From Saccopteryx bilineata (lineage: Eukaryota; Chordata; Mammalia; Chiroptera; Emballonuridae), in assembly GCF_036850765.1 (NCBI RefSeq), contig NC_089493.1, positions 14,261,632-14,325,631 of the forward strand: DNA of 64,000 nt, given 5' to 3'. The translations under genes were made by a program, and so were the position numbers. Positions 34,441 through 44,545 of this stretch are shown here, one piece after another. The notes beneath the pieces are model-generated. The model was not told the origin of the DNA. It worked only from the letters and a program-made list of their open reading frames with translations, and searched no databases. The first letter of the stretch is position 1. Each line of letters starts with the position of its first letter.

Positions 34441-35625
34441 TTTTAAACTGTAGTAAAATATACCTAACATAAATTTATGGTCTTAACCATTTTTAAGTGT
34501 ACGTTTCACCGTGGCATTACGGACGTTCACGTGGTTATGCAGCCTTCGGTCCCATAGTCCCGTCTCCAGGACTTTCTTCGTCTTGCGAAACCGAAACTGC
34601 CGCCATGGAGCAGCAGCGCCCCGCGTCCCCCTCCCCCGACCCTGTAACTGCCATCCTACTTTCTGTCTTTCATGAATCTGACTAGGTCCCTCGTGTAAGT
34701 GTAATCACACAGTATTTGTCTTTTTGGGGACTGGCTTGTTTCACTTAGCGTGAAGTCCCCAGGGTTCACTCGTGTCAGACTCCCCTCTTCTTCTAATGCT
34801 AACACTCCACTGTGTGGATAGACCGCCTGTTCAGTGTGCACACATCCATCCAGGGACTCTTGGGTTGCACACGGCCAGTAGTCGTGCCTGTCGTGGCCAT
34901 GCACATGCAGGTTCTTATTGGATTCGGGAGATGGTAAAGAAACAGTGGAGCCAAAAAATGGTGGCCCATTCCTTTATTAAAGTCTCGCACCGGCCAACAA
35001 GCAGACACACAGGGCTGCCAAAGCCACTGACGCGTTCTCTGGTTCCACAACCAGGAGAATCTTCTCCGGATTCTCTTACAATCAAAGGCCCCACCAGTCT
35101 CAGCGGAGCTCGCAAAGCCCCTCACCTCTGGTTCCCCATCTGCACACCTCCCTTCCCTGTCAACATGGCTTCTTCTTCACTCATCTGCTCTCCCTGCAAA
35201 ACCTGGCTTCTCTCTTTCTTCTCCTCCTCCTTCTCTTTCTAAAACTTTCTGTCAGGAAAACCTCTCCTCCAGCAAACATTAGCAAAACAATGGCTGTTCC
35301 CAAGCAGGAAGGTAATTTGCGATTTCACAGATCACATATACCTGGCGCTGCCCAGCCCCCAATGCAAACTATAAGCCAGCAAACATAAAAATCATATTTT
35401 ACAAACTTATTTGACCAACAGGTTGCTTCCACTTTCTGCCTCTGGTGAATAACGCTGCTGTCCACAGGCACGTACACTCCTCTCTCAGTTCTTCCTTTCG
35501 TTTCTTCTGGGTGTACGCACTCAGAGGAGGAACTGCGGGCCATCCGGTAATTCTGTGCATAACTTTTTGAGGAACCACCATACTGTTTTCCATAGCGACG
35601 GCACCCCTTTGAGGGGTTATCTCAG
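34441..35625 (-). mobile_element. L1 3' end, antisense, interrupted
   Basis: The plus strand shows the L1 3'-region complement: GTAGTAAAATATACCTAACA, CTTAACCATTTTTAAGTGTA, TTTGGGGACTGGCTTGTTTC and ACTCTTGGGTTGC. It resumes after the LTR with GGTTGCTTCCACTTTCTGCC and GAGGAACCACCATACTGTTT. The collinear resumption shows that the LTR at 34870-35420 entered an existing L1. Confidence 0.85.
34870..35420 (-). mobile_element. solo LTR inserted in L1
   Basis: The 551-bp insert is flanked by the exact 6-bp duplication GGTTGC (34864-34869 and 35421-35426). On the minus strand it starts TGTTGGTC and has an AATAAA signal at about 34973-34982 (plus CTTTATTAAAG), about 110 bp before its end. A 6-bp duplication fits class II (ERVK-type) integration. 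No internal viral genes are present, so the provirus has collapsed to one LTR by recombination. The terminal bases on the far side (GTGT rather than CA) are unusual and may reflect mutation. The 156-codon frame inside is not a gene. Confidence 0.72.
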
Positions 35626-35639
35626 TTACTTAACTCTTC

Positions 35640-35663
35640 GTGTGTGTGTGTGTGTGTGTGTGT
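35640..35663. repeat. (GT)n microsatellite
   Basis: About twelve GT units. Confidence 0.9.
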
Positions 35664-35959
35664 TTGTTTCCTCTGTGAGTTTTACAAACACAGCCGCCTC
35701 CCTGTGCTCCAGCAAGGTCCTTTGAGCCAGGCTGAATTCTGGCCCTGCGGCCTCGAGTAGGCTGAGTGGGCCCCCTTTGCAGTCAGTCCGGATTCCGGAG
35801 CTGTGGCGGGCTCTCTCCCAGCCACCTTTGGCCCGTTGGCCCCTGGGCAGATGTCCTGCACCGAGTCCCTGGCCGCTCCAGAACCACGCTGGCTCTGCAG
35901 ACGAGTAGCTCTAGGAACAGCTGCTCAGCGTTCCTCACTGCCACCATTTTAATTGTGAT

Positions 35960-36215
35960 TAGTAGGCTCATTTGCATCTAAAAGGAGCAGTTTTCTTATC
36001 AGCACCATTGAGTTGGGAACCAGTGTGCTCCATTTATACCAAGTGGCCCGTTTTCATCGGGCCCATTAAGCAGTAAAAGTAAATGTGGGTGTTTTACAAA
36101 TGCAAATATATCATGCAAATAATGTACTGTATGCTGAATGGTGCCGTGGTTTTCATATGTAAAATTAGAAACTGTGTAGCACAAAGATAATGATAAACAC
36201 CTTTGCATCTGTTCT
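35960..36215. promoter_or_regulatory. candidate conserved element with octamer motifs
   Basis: Three perfect octamer motifs occur within 151 bp: ATTTGCAT (35970-35977), ATGCAAAT (36100-36107) and ATGCAAAT (36113-36120). A fourth near-match CTTTGCAT follows at 36201-36208. TGATTAG, CCATTTATACC and ACAAAGATAATGATAAACA sit between them. Octamers are bound by POU factors (OCT1, OCT2, OCT4, BRN types). No transposon was recognised. Enhancer function is inferred. Confidence 0.45.
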
Positions 36216-37860
36216 TAAGATGTATCCTGAGCCGTGTGTGCGTAGCTGAGGTTTCAGGCAGAATTTCTTCGGTACACCCAAACATGCATTCCATATTATC
36301 AGAAATATACATGTTCTTATCTAGTTATTTATATATTCCCAAGTAATCAAGAAATCACAGAAAAGTGCAATCCAAAGTTGCCTAACCTATTACTTACCAT
36401 CAGTGATGAGGTTTATAATTGGGCTTCCTTTTTGAAAGATTTTTCAGTTTCTGTCTGGTGATAGTGAAGAATAAATGTTACTATACAGTCTAGTTCCATT
36501 CTAAGAGATGGAATTCTGTCCATAAGATATGTGTGTGTGTGTGTGTGTGTATTTTAGTTCTTTAGTGTTTGAAATAATTTTGCTTTGTGATATGCTCTTT
36601 TATAAAATCACTTATTGGAATAATGACAACCTTCTGCTGTGTGCAGTGAGCTCAGCCAAGTTCAGGGAGGGAAGTCACCTTTAGTCTCTGCCCACAGGGG
36701 TTTCCGCTCTTTGGAACGGTAAGATGCATACCTGTGGAAAGTGAATTAAAAGGTTTAAGAAAAGATCAAATCAGGAAATGCCACAGAGTAAGATCAGTTT
36801 CCAAACTGACTGTGCAGAGAGTAATTACTAGACAAATTCAGAGGTGGAGAGAGGTCCCAGGGTGGCAGTGACCAGGAAAACGTGTCCCGGGGCCCCGGGA
36901 TCAGAGTTGATGCAGAAAGGAGGAATGTGACTTGAGTCAGTGAACAGAAGACGACAAGGGGACATCAGGCAGAGCGGAGCAGAGTCGGCTTGAATGGACC
37001 CTGGAAATAAAGGGGTACCCGTGTGCTCTAGGGACCTGTGTGAGATGGCGTATCGGGGAATGGGGGGCACACTGGCAAAGAATATAATGGATTCTGAGGG
37101 GTAGAGAACCTATTGGACTCGACTCTGCCCTCCAAGCTCCTGGTCTTCACACACTTTTGTAATCGCCGAACTCTTCCAATGAAAATATACATGGAAACTT
37201 AAGATACATAGAACACATGAGAAATGAAATGCTTTGTTGACCCTGGGCTGGACCTCACCTCAACACCCGTCCTTCATCCCCACATTGTCAGCACAACAGG
37301 CACCTCCAGGGGGTTTCCTGGGGATCAGTTTGCAAAGCAGGAAGAGACTGTTTTTTGAGAAGGCCGCTAAGGTGTGTGTTAGGCAGAGTGGACTGGGCCA
37401 GGGAGAGATGGGAGGTGGGAGGCCCATTAGGATGTTCTTGGGAGTATCTGCAGAGGAACTGACCCACCCACTAGAGTAGAAACACAAAGGAGGGAAGGGC
37501 CAGAGGCCTGAGAAGGATAGGGTTGTCAGGAAAGGGTGACAGTGGGCGGGCAGGGGGCGAGGAAGGCACGAGAGACTCCCGAATTTGGAACTTGAGCATT
37601 TTGTAGATGATCACCAAAGCCTGGGTCAGTTTTTTTCTTTTTGTTTTTATGAGGTATGCTGAGTTAAACTGCAAACTTTTAGTCCCTCAACAAACGTCTG
37701 ATAGGTGCCAGCCAAGTCCCCAGCACTAGAGCAAGTGATAGGAATTTAGGAAAAGGAAGACAGGTGTCCCTGTGCTCCAGGGAGTGAGCAGTCTGCGAGG
37801 AAAGGGAGACACATGGCTACGGACACGGTGTGGGTTTGCTGCTGGCGGAACTGTGAGACC
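36216..37860. other. unassigned non-coding DNA
   Basis: A (GT)n tract lies at 36530-36550, and a fragment of the unassigned old mammalian repeat at about 37690-37790 (GATAGGTGCCAGCCAAGTCC, CAGTCTGCGAGG). No exon signal was supported. Confidence 0.4.
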
Positions 37861-37876
37861 TGATTCTTGTCTTCTT

Positions 37877-38252
37877 TTTATTTATTTATTTTTTTTGTAT
37901 TTTTCTGAAGCTGGAAACGGGGAGAGACGGTCAGACAGACTCCCGCATCATGTGCCCGATCGGGATCCACCCGGCACACCCACCAGGGGGCGATGCTCTG
38001 CCCCTCCGGGGCGTCGCTCTGCTGCGACCAGAGCCACTCTAGCGCCTGGAGCAGAGGCCAAGGAGCCATCCCCAGCGCCCGGGCCATCTTTGCTCCAATA
38101 GAGCCTTGGCTGCGGGAGGGGAAGAGAGAGACAGAGAGGAAGGGGGGGTGGAGAAGCAAATGGGCGCCTCTCCTATGTGCCCTGGCCAGGAATCGAACCC
38201 AGGTCCCCCGCACGCCAGGCCGACGCTCTACCGCTGAGCCAACCGGCCAGGG
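37877..38252 (-). mobile_element. young bat tRNA-derived SINE, long-body type
   Basis: A full-length reverse copy close to the consensus as I recall it. Plus-strand landmarks are GACTCCCGCATCATGTGCCC, CACCAGGGGGCGATGCTCTG, GGAGAAGCAAATGGGCGCC and the head complement TGAGCCAACCGGCCAGGGC. The 18-bp target duplication CCTGATTCTTGTCTTCTT is perfect at 37859-37876 and 38253-38270. It is the youngest-looking SINE of the window and sits at the edge of LTR copy B. Confidence 0.95.
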
Positions 38253-38270
38253 CCTGATTCTTGTCTTCTT

Positions 38271-39058
38271 GAAGGAAAGAATTTAGCCAAGAGACGGGGC
38301 AGCAAGTTGAAGCAAGAACTTATTGGCTGTGCAGGAGGAAAGTCAGAGAAAAGGGGACTTGGAGCCAGGTTCAGGGGGTCGGCTGAGGATGAGCTGCTGC
38401 CGCCCCCTGCTTTCCCGATTGCAGATATTGTGGGGTCCTTTAGAACTTAGGAGAAAGAGAGAGGGAAGGAAAATGCCCTTGGGGGAAAGAGGAGGGAGCA
38501 AGGAAAGGTGCTGGCCTGTTCCAGGCTAGGGCTTTTAAGGCAGAGATCTTAGGGATGGGGGTGGGGGTTTCAGTGGCATATTCATCAGCTCCCCAGGTGT
38601 GTCCTTTCAGGGTCGTGGTCTCCACTGATTGGTCAGTGCCAGGTTAGGGGGTCATTAGTCAGTGCAGCTGGTCCTGAGGTCAGCCCTGGCACGGCTTGTC
38701 TGGTTCTGCTGCTTTTCTGGGCCTGCAGCTGAAACACCAGTGCCTGGATCCTCTCTCTAGGGAGCAGTGCTCAAGGGCTCTTCTGCAGCCACCTGGTTCA
38801 GTTCCCCTGTAAGGGTCTAACCCACAGGACTAGGGACGGGCCAGGGGAGGGTCCAAACCTCCTGGCCAGGGACTTGCAATCAGGGGGTTAAACCACAGGA
38901 CCAGCAAGGTGCTAGTGGAGGAAGGGTTACCCTGGGGGCAAGATACTTGTTTTCCCAGTTTGCTTGCCCGTTGCTAGGCACCTGGGGCTTTCCGCCCTGG
39001 TGACCGTCTGGGCCTGGCCTGTATAGTCCTTGCTCACAGCTGTCTAATGGCCACTGCA
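38271..39058 (-). mobile_element. retroviral LTR (solo), copy B
   Basis: Antisense LTR related to copy A (32732-33573). It shares CCGTTGCTAGGCACC, CCCTGGTGACCGTC, GATTGGTCAGTGCC, TGGTCCTGAGGTCAGC and the terminal ACTGCA. The far end near 38265-38310 corresponds to the polyadenylation end, and the SINE above interrupts or abuts it. Copy B differs from A by many substitutions and indels, so they are separate old insertions. No retroviral coding sequence lies between them. Confidence 0.62.
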
Positions 39059-39070
39059 CGTTGAGTTGCT

Positions 39071-39480
39071 CCTCCCAAATTTCTGTGTTGATGTCCTGCT
39101 ACCCGGTACCTTACGGTATGACCTTATTTGGAAATAAGGTCCTTGCAGCTGTAATTAGCTAAAGTTGAGGTCAGGCTGTAGTGGAGTGGCCCCCAAGCCA
39201 AGATAAAGGGGAGACATTTGGACACAGTTGAGCACACACAGGGAGAATACTACGTACACGTCAAGGCTGAGACCAGAGTACTGCATATGTGAGCCACGGA
39301 GTGCCGGAGAGTGCCAGCCGCCGTCAGGAACTGGCAGAGGGACGCGGAACAGGGCCTGCCTGTGGCCCTGAGAGGGAACAAGCCTTGATCTTGGATGACT
39401 TCTAGCTTCCCGAACTCGGGACAAGACGTTTCTGTTGTTGACACCAGTGGTTGTATATAGATTGGAGACCCAATGATTAT
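39071..39480 (+). mobile_element. probable MaLR-type LTR fragment
   Basis: ATTTCTGTGTTGATGTCCTG, TATGACCTTATTTGGAAATA, GCAGCTGTAATTAGCTAAAG, CCTTGATCTTGGATGACTTC and CGTTTCTGTTGTTGACACC follow an old mammalian LTR pattern (MLT1-like, ERVL-MaLR). The boundaries are indistinct. Confidence 0.55.
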
Positions 39481-39505
39481 AGACTCTGTAATCTTCATAC
39501 AACAT

Positions 39506-39589
39506 CAGGGTGGTTAACTCTTTCGCGGACCGGCACTAAATTTCTGACAGCCCGGCCCCAGTGTGCGGACCGGTGGTTGGAAAACACTG
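39506..39589. mobile_element. short hAT-like remnant
   Basis: About 84 bp starting CAGGGTGGTTAAC and ending GGTGGTTGGAAAACACTG, with GCGGACCGG present twice in the same orientation. It looks like an internally deleted hAT element, but the 8-bp flanks do not match. The assignment is tentative. Confidence 0.4.
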
Positions 39590-40576
39590 GTTTAAGCCAC
39601 TTATCTGTGCTGCTTGAGAAATCCCGGGCCGTGTGGACAGTGTCCATGGAGACCAGCAGAGGAGGAGAAGCGGTGGTGGGAAGCTGGACCCCTCTTTTGA
39701 GTGGACAGGGTCGGGGAACAGCAAGGGGCTATGTCAGGATGCTGCCGGTGATACCTTCCCCGTCTGGAGACAGGTCAGCTGGAGATGGAAATTGGAAAAG
39801 CTTGGTTTTCCATGAAGCCCACGAACTCCCCCAGGAAAGGAATATTGAGTAGAAAAGAGGAGAGGCTAGTGCTCTAGGAATGCCCCTAATTATAGGGCCA
39901 GGGCTGGACAGGGAGCTAGCAGGATGTTTAGAACGAGGAGTGGGAGGAGGAGAACCAGGCTAGAAGGATATTTTGCGGCTAAAATTGGAAAGGATTTTAA
40001 AAAGATAATGTCACAAGTTATAGATAGTTTATGTAGTCAGAAAATAAAAGCACGCGTCCCATGTAGGCCCCCGTGGTGGGGGCGTGGAGGGGGCGGAGGA
40101 AGGGGCTGTAGTGCCGTCGAGGGTCTCAGCCCTGAGCAGCCTCCGGTGGCCCTGCTGCAAGGGGATTGTGGCTGTCCAGGGAGACAGTGGCGTGCTGGCA
40201 CAGAGGTCTGGCTCGTGTGCTGTGCTGGTGCATGGCTGAGCTCCAGGGGCCGGGAGGAGGGCGGGACACTACTAGGTATTTCCTGATGGGAAAGACAAGA
40301 TGCTGTTGGGCCTCAGAAGGGGGAGGCAGGTGGAGACAAGAGGGAATGGAGGGGGGAAGGTTCCAGAGGGAAAGAGAGCAATCCTGGAGTTACTTTGGCA
40401 AAGAAGAAGGTGGAGATGTAGGTCGAAATGGTGAGGGTGACTGAGCATGTGTGGAGCGGCTTTGGTTTTAGGGGCGAGGAGGGGACATTGGTTGGTGAGG
40501 TGCAGAGAGGGAGGTTTGGGATGTGGCGAGTGGCCGGAGATTGGGGTCAGCTTGGTTGGTTTGCTGACCACCACAT
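39590..40576. other. unassigned purine-rich DNA
   Basis: GGAG-rich sequence with frames of 60-133 codons on plus, all compositional. No named element was identified. Confidence 0.4.
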
Positions 40577-40771
40577 CAGTGGTCTTCACTTTGGGGGGAT
40601 CTTCAGTGAACATGTGGCAATATCTGGGGACATTTTTAGTCCCTGAATCAATAGGGGAGGCGTTGCTACCGAATTCTAGTGGGTAGAGGCCAGAGGGGCC
40701 GCTGAATACCCTGTGATGCTCAGGACAACCCCCATGACAAAGAATTCTCCAGCCCCAGGTAAGAAACCCTA
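40577..40771 (+). mobile_element. MER5A hAT-Charlie element
   Basis: It starts CAGTGGTCTTCACTTTGG. Next come ACATGTGGCAATATCTGGGG, ATTCTAGTGGGTAGAGGCCA and TGACAAAGAATTCTCCAGCC. It ends at AAGAAACCCT. It is nearly full length. Overlapping 72- to 175-codon frames on both strands are fortuitous. Confidence 0.85.
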
Positions 40772-41960
40772 TTGCCTTTGGCCAGCAGCTCTCAGACATG
40801 TCTGAGGAGGAAGCCCTGCCTGCAGAGTGTGCTTTGGGGAATACTCTGGAACATTGGTGTATTTAAATAAGACAGAAGATCTTACTCCGGGGCAGCTGCC
40901 CCTGGCAGGGCCTCACCGCCGCTCCAGCCCTCGGCACAGCCGTGGTGCTGGCTGTGATGGGCACACAAGAACTATGTCGGGTCCCTCCATTTGGAGTTGG
41001 AGCCCAGATGACTCCAGTTTCACCAGGTGGCTAAGGTAGTAAGCAATTCCTTTCCTCATCATGATCTGTGTTTGGCCCTCAGAGTGGTCTTGCCACATCC
41101 TCCATTGTGATTTTTGTGGTCCTGGATGGTGGTTGTCATGCTTGCTTCCGAAATGCCTCCGCAGCCATTGTCAACCTCTGAAAATGGCCAGACGCTACCT
41201 CTGATTGCAAGACTCTGAAAGGTCACCGTGGGCTGACTTGCCGATTTGGGCCTATGCAGGACTCTGATCGGAGTTATCTTTTCTTCAAGCATTCTCTTGA
41301 TTCGGTGGGTCTGTGGAGCTGCCTCTTCCCGCCTGTTAAGCATTAGAAGAAACTGTTCATTGCAGCCTTGGACTGAGGAGCGTGGCAAGGAGATGATCTC
41401 AGCGCATCCTTAAAGAAAAGAGGAAGGCGGCGGCACAGGTGCCTCATCCATCAGGAAGAGCCAAACTGGGAGAGCCAGGGGGTGGAGGAGGAAGGGCTTC
41501 TCCGAAAGGCAGTTTTCTTGCACTCGAGACCACTCGTGCTTTCCTGCAGTTTGCAGAGTGACCTTTCTACGCGCGTCAGCTCGTTTCCTTCCCGCGCAGG
41601 GTGCCGTCACAGCCCCGCGTGCAGCGTGGAACGAAGACTGCTATGTCAAAGCGATTCAGCCCGTGTTTTGCACAGACAGCTTCCCTAAATGCAGATCTTA
41701 CGCTGTCCCCACCACACTGTGGATGGGATCAGGTGGCCACTGAGATCTCTTTGAATGTCAACATACTCCAGTTTTATTATTTAGAAGGTTTGTAAAACAT
41801 CCCCGAGAATTCTGAACTCTAAGCTGTGCTCTTTAGGGATGCTTCTCAAATTATGAACGATATTTTATGAAACATGAGACCATCTTATACACATCTCTCT
41901 GTCTTACTCGTGCCAATTCCTAAATTCCAGACTTCCACAACTGGCATTCCCCCCCACCCC
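40772..41960. other. unassigned non-coding DNA
   Basis: Unique-looking sequence without recognised genes. It ends in a C-rich tract (41949-41961) that abuts the inverted duplication. Confidence 0.4.
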
Positions 41961-42447
41961 CGAGTTCTGGGGACTGGCTGCACAGCTGTGTGAACACACT
42001 TAACACGGCTGAACCACACTCTGGCTAAGACGGTCTAACTGTAAAACGGGTCAAGACTGTATCTTCGACGTTATGTGTATTTTACCACAATTAAACAATT
42101 TTTAATGTAAAGCAAGAGAAAGAATGAATAAAGGACAGACTCTGGAAGAAGTGAATCAAAGTCTAAAGAGTTTGGGGCACTGAAGGACCAACCGACATGC
42201 TGTGTTCATGAACGTTCCCCACGGTCGGCATCTCCGCCAGAATGGCCCACGGCGCGCTAACGGTCAGGAAGCCCAAACCGACAGGGAAGAGGGACACAGC
42301 GAGACCAGCGCGTCCTAACCTAGTGCTCAGAGGCCAGAGGAGCCGAGTTCTGGGGATTGGCTGCACAGCTATGTGAACACACTTAACGCGGCTGAACCAC
42401 ACTCTGGCTAAGACGGTCTAACCATAAAACGGGTTAAGACGGTATCT
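41961..42447 (+). repeat. left arm of inverted duplication, 1.27 units
   Basis: Unit 1 (41961-42343, 383 bp) and partial unit 2 (42344-42447, 104 bp) both begin CGAGTTCTGGGGA and repeat in the same orientation. Together they are the reverse complement of the right arm at 43053-43434. Each unit starts with an L1 3' end (TTATGTGTATTTTACCACAA) in plus orientation. The rest of the unit is unique sequence such as ACATGCTGTGTTCATGAAC. The junction between units carries CCAGAGGAGCCG at 42334-42345. Similarity to the right arm looks well above 90 per cent by eye. Confidence 0.93.
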
Positions 42448-42582
42448 TGACCCCAACCCCCAACCCCCCACCCCCGCCGCCCCAGGGCTGGGTTAGTGTG
42501 TGGCCTAGGTCATACTGGTTTTTCTGTTATTTCCTAGTGGTTAATCCACAATTAGAATTAAAGCTATAGAATCCCAAGTGTT

Positions 42583-42733
42583 GCCCTGGCTGGATAGCTT
42601 GGTTGGTTAGAGCATCATCCTGAAGTGCAGAGGTTCGATCCCCGATCAGGGCACATACAGGAACAGCGAGCTGTCTGCTCCCACCCCCCTCCACCTGCTG
42701 AAATTAATCAATAAAAAATAATAATAATAATAA
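42583..42733 (+). mobile_element. short tRNA-derived SINE
   Basis: The head is GCCCTGGCTGGATAGCTTGG with B-box-like GGTTCGATCCCCG and GATCAGGGCACATACAGG. It ends in an AATAATAATAA tail. The target duplication is ATCCCAAGT (42571-42579) and ATTCCAAGT (42733-42741), with one mismatch. It lies in the spacer of the inverted duplication. Confidence 0.85.
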
Positions 42734-43052
42734 TTCCAAGTATTTTTTCTTTAGGAATTTCTCCTTTGTTACAACTGCTTTGGGGAAACATAGTCTGACA
42801 GTCGATGTCTCGTAGCCAGAGGCAGAGGCGGGTTAAGGCTGGTTGAGACCCTGGGTGCAGAAGAAAATATTAGGCCCCTTACATTAGAAAAAAGTGTCAA
42901 GTTAGGGTTTTGCAGGGTCCTTCAGAAGTCTGGGCCCAGGGTGCACGCCCGGTGTGCCCACTGCTAAATCCGCCTCTGTCCAGAGGGACGGCCTTCACAC
43001 AGTTCCCGGCCTCAGCGACAGGGATCTGCTCAGTCTCCTGAAGCGTAGTGAG
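42734..43052. other. spacer of the inverted duplication
   Basis: Unique-looking sequence between the SINE and the right arm. No gene or named repeat was seen. Confidence 0.45.
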
Positions 43053-43434
43053 CGGCTCCTCTGGCCTCTGAGCCTAGGTTAGGACGCGCTGGTCTCGCTG
43101 TGTCCCTCTTCCCTGTCGGTTTGGGCTTCCTGCCCGTTAGCGCGCCGTGGGCCATTCTGGCGGAGATGCCGACTGTGGGGAATGTTCGTGAACACAGCAT
43201 GTCAGTTGGTCCTTCAGTGCCCCAAACTCTAGACTTTGATTCACTTCTTCCAGAGTCTGTCCTTTATTCAGTCTCTCTCTTGCTTTACATTAAAAGATGT
43301 TTAATTGTGGTAAAATACACACAACGTCGAAGATACCGTCTTGACCCGTTTTACGGTTATACCGTCTTAGCCAGGGTGTGGTTCGGCCGTGTTAAGTGTG
43401 TTCACACAGCTGTGCAGCTAGTCCCCAGAACTCG
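43053..43434 (-). repeat. right arm of inverted duplication
   Basis: The 382-bp arm is the reverse complement of 41961-42343. It is bounded by two direct copies of CGGCTCCTCTGG at 43053-43064 and 43433-43444, offset by 380 bp. The L1 3' end inside it (from about 43295) continues uninterrupted past the arm to about 43670. That makes the right arm the likely parental copy. The 166-codon frame over this arm (43100-43600) is not a gene. Confidence 0.93.
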
Positions 43435-43670
43435 GCTCCTCTGGCAGAGCGGAAGCTCCGGACCCGGTCAGCACTCCCCGCCCCCACCCCCAGCCTCTGG
43501 GAATCATCGTCCACCTCTGTCTCTGTGGCTGGGACTCCTCCACGGGCCTCATGGAACCAGAACCATCCGGCGTGTGTCCTTTTGGGTCTGGCTTGTTTGA
43601 GCACAGTGTCTTTGAGGCTTACCCACCACGTTACCGTATCTTGTTCTTTCTTTCTTTTCGATGCACTAGT
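43295..43670 (-). mobile_element. L1 3' end, antisense
   Basis: TTAATTGTGGTAAAATACAC, then GTGTTAAGTGTGTTCACAC, the C-rich CCCCGCCCCCACCCCCAGCC tract and GTCTGGCTTGTTTGAGCAC reproduce the order of the L1 3' complement. It is diverged and has no coding capacity. Confidence 0.75.
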
Positions 43671-44439
43671 TCACATTTGGTAGCTGGGTCCTTAGGGAAA
43701 AAAAGTACTTAATTTGCTTTTCACTAGACTTACTCACCAGGCTGGTGAGTGCAGGTGTGGGTCGTGCCAGAACCTCCCAGGGTCTTGGTTACCATCCAAC
43801 TGGTTTTCACAACGATGAGATCTCGTGGGTGTAGAGAAAACACATGACAGATCACATCTTTATGCCAAAAGCCACCTAGTGCCCTGCCACCTGTTGACTG
43901 ACGGTGTCCCCCTGGGAGTTCAAAGGAACGTGGCCGAGAGCGAGAGGCCCGGGCAGTGATTGAGGCCCGAGCTTCTGGCAGGCGCGGCGAGGGCTGTTCA
44001 GGACGATATCACTTGTCTCCTGGGGTTTGCTGGCTCAGCTCTGGTCTTAATGATCCGCTGGATCAATGTTCTCAAATGCCAGGGCCTTTCTGGCAGGCAG
44101 GGCCCTCTGAACCTGTTGGTTGGCTTCCTTTGTCACAAAGCGGGCCTGGCTGATAGCTGCTGAAGGTCATGGAATTCTGCTAGAGCGTTATTGAAATGAG
44201 ACATTTGTGGCCCTGCCGTGTATTGTTTCCTGCTAGGAGGAACCTGCGGGCCTGCGTCTCACACATGGTTAGCCTGGCTGCTATTTCTAGCCTGGGATTT
44301 TGCCTTGGAGAGATGCTTAGGGAAGTACCAACCCCAGCCTTCTTCCGTGGAGAAGGCCAGCTAGGGGTTCAGTGCGAGGAGGCTGGACGGTGAGGAGTGA
44401 AGTCAGGGCCGTTGGTGTGTATCTGTCAGGACAGTGGGC
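43671..44439. other. unassigned non-coding DNA
   Basis: No gene or named repeat was supported. Confidence 0.4.
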
Positions 44440-44545
44440 TGGCCCCAGGGGTCCACGTCTGGTCTTGAGCTGATCGCTAAGTGACTTGGGTGAGTCCCTC
44501 CATCTCCTCATCTATAGAACAGGGAAGGGGGCTTCTACCCTGCCT
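44440..44545 (+). repeat. MIR SINE fragment
   Basis: GAGCTGATCGCTAAGTGACT, TGGGTGAGTCCCTCCATCTC and CTCATCTATAGAACAGGGA follow the MIR core. Confidence 0.65.

Noticed and set aside
34772..35242. 156-codon plus-strand frame
   Set aside because: It spans an L1 fragment and a solo LTR on the strand opposite to both.
32732..39058. A complete provirus bounded by two LTRs
   Set aside because: The DNA between the LTRs contains an L1 fragment, a different LTR, a SINE and unique sequence, but nothing resembling gag, pol or env.
40272..40799. 175-codon minus-strand frame
   Set aside because: It overlaps a MER5A element and purine-rich DNA, with no known domain.
43100..43600. 166-codon plus-strand frame
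   Set aside because: It lies in the right arm of the inverted duplication and an antisense L1 3' end. The left arm shows a similar fortuitous minus-strand frame.
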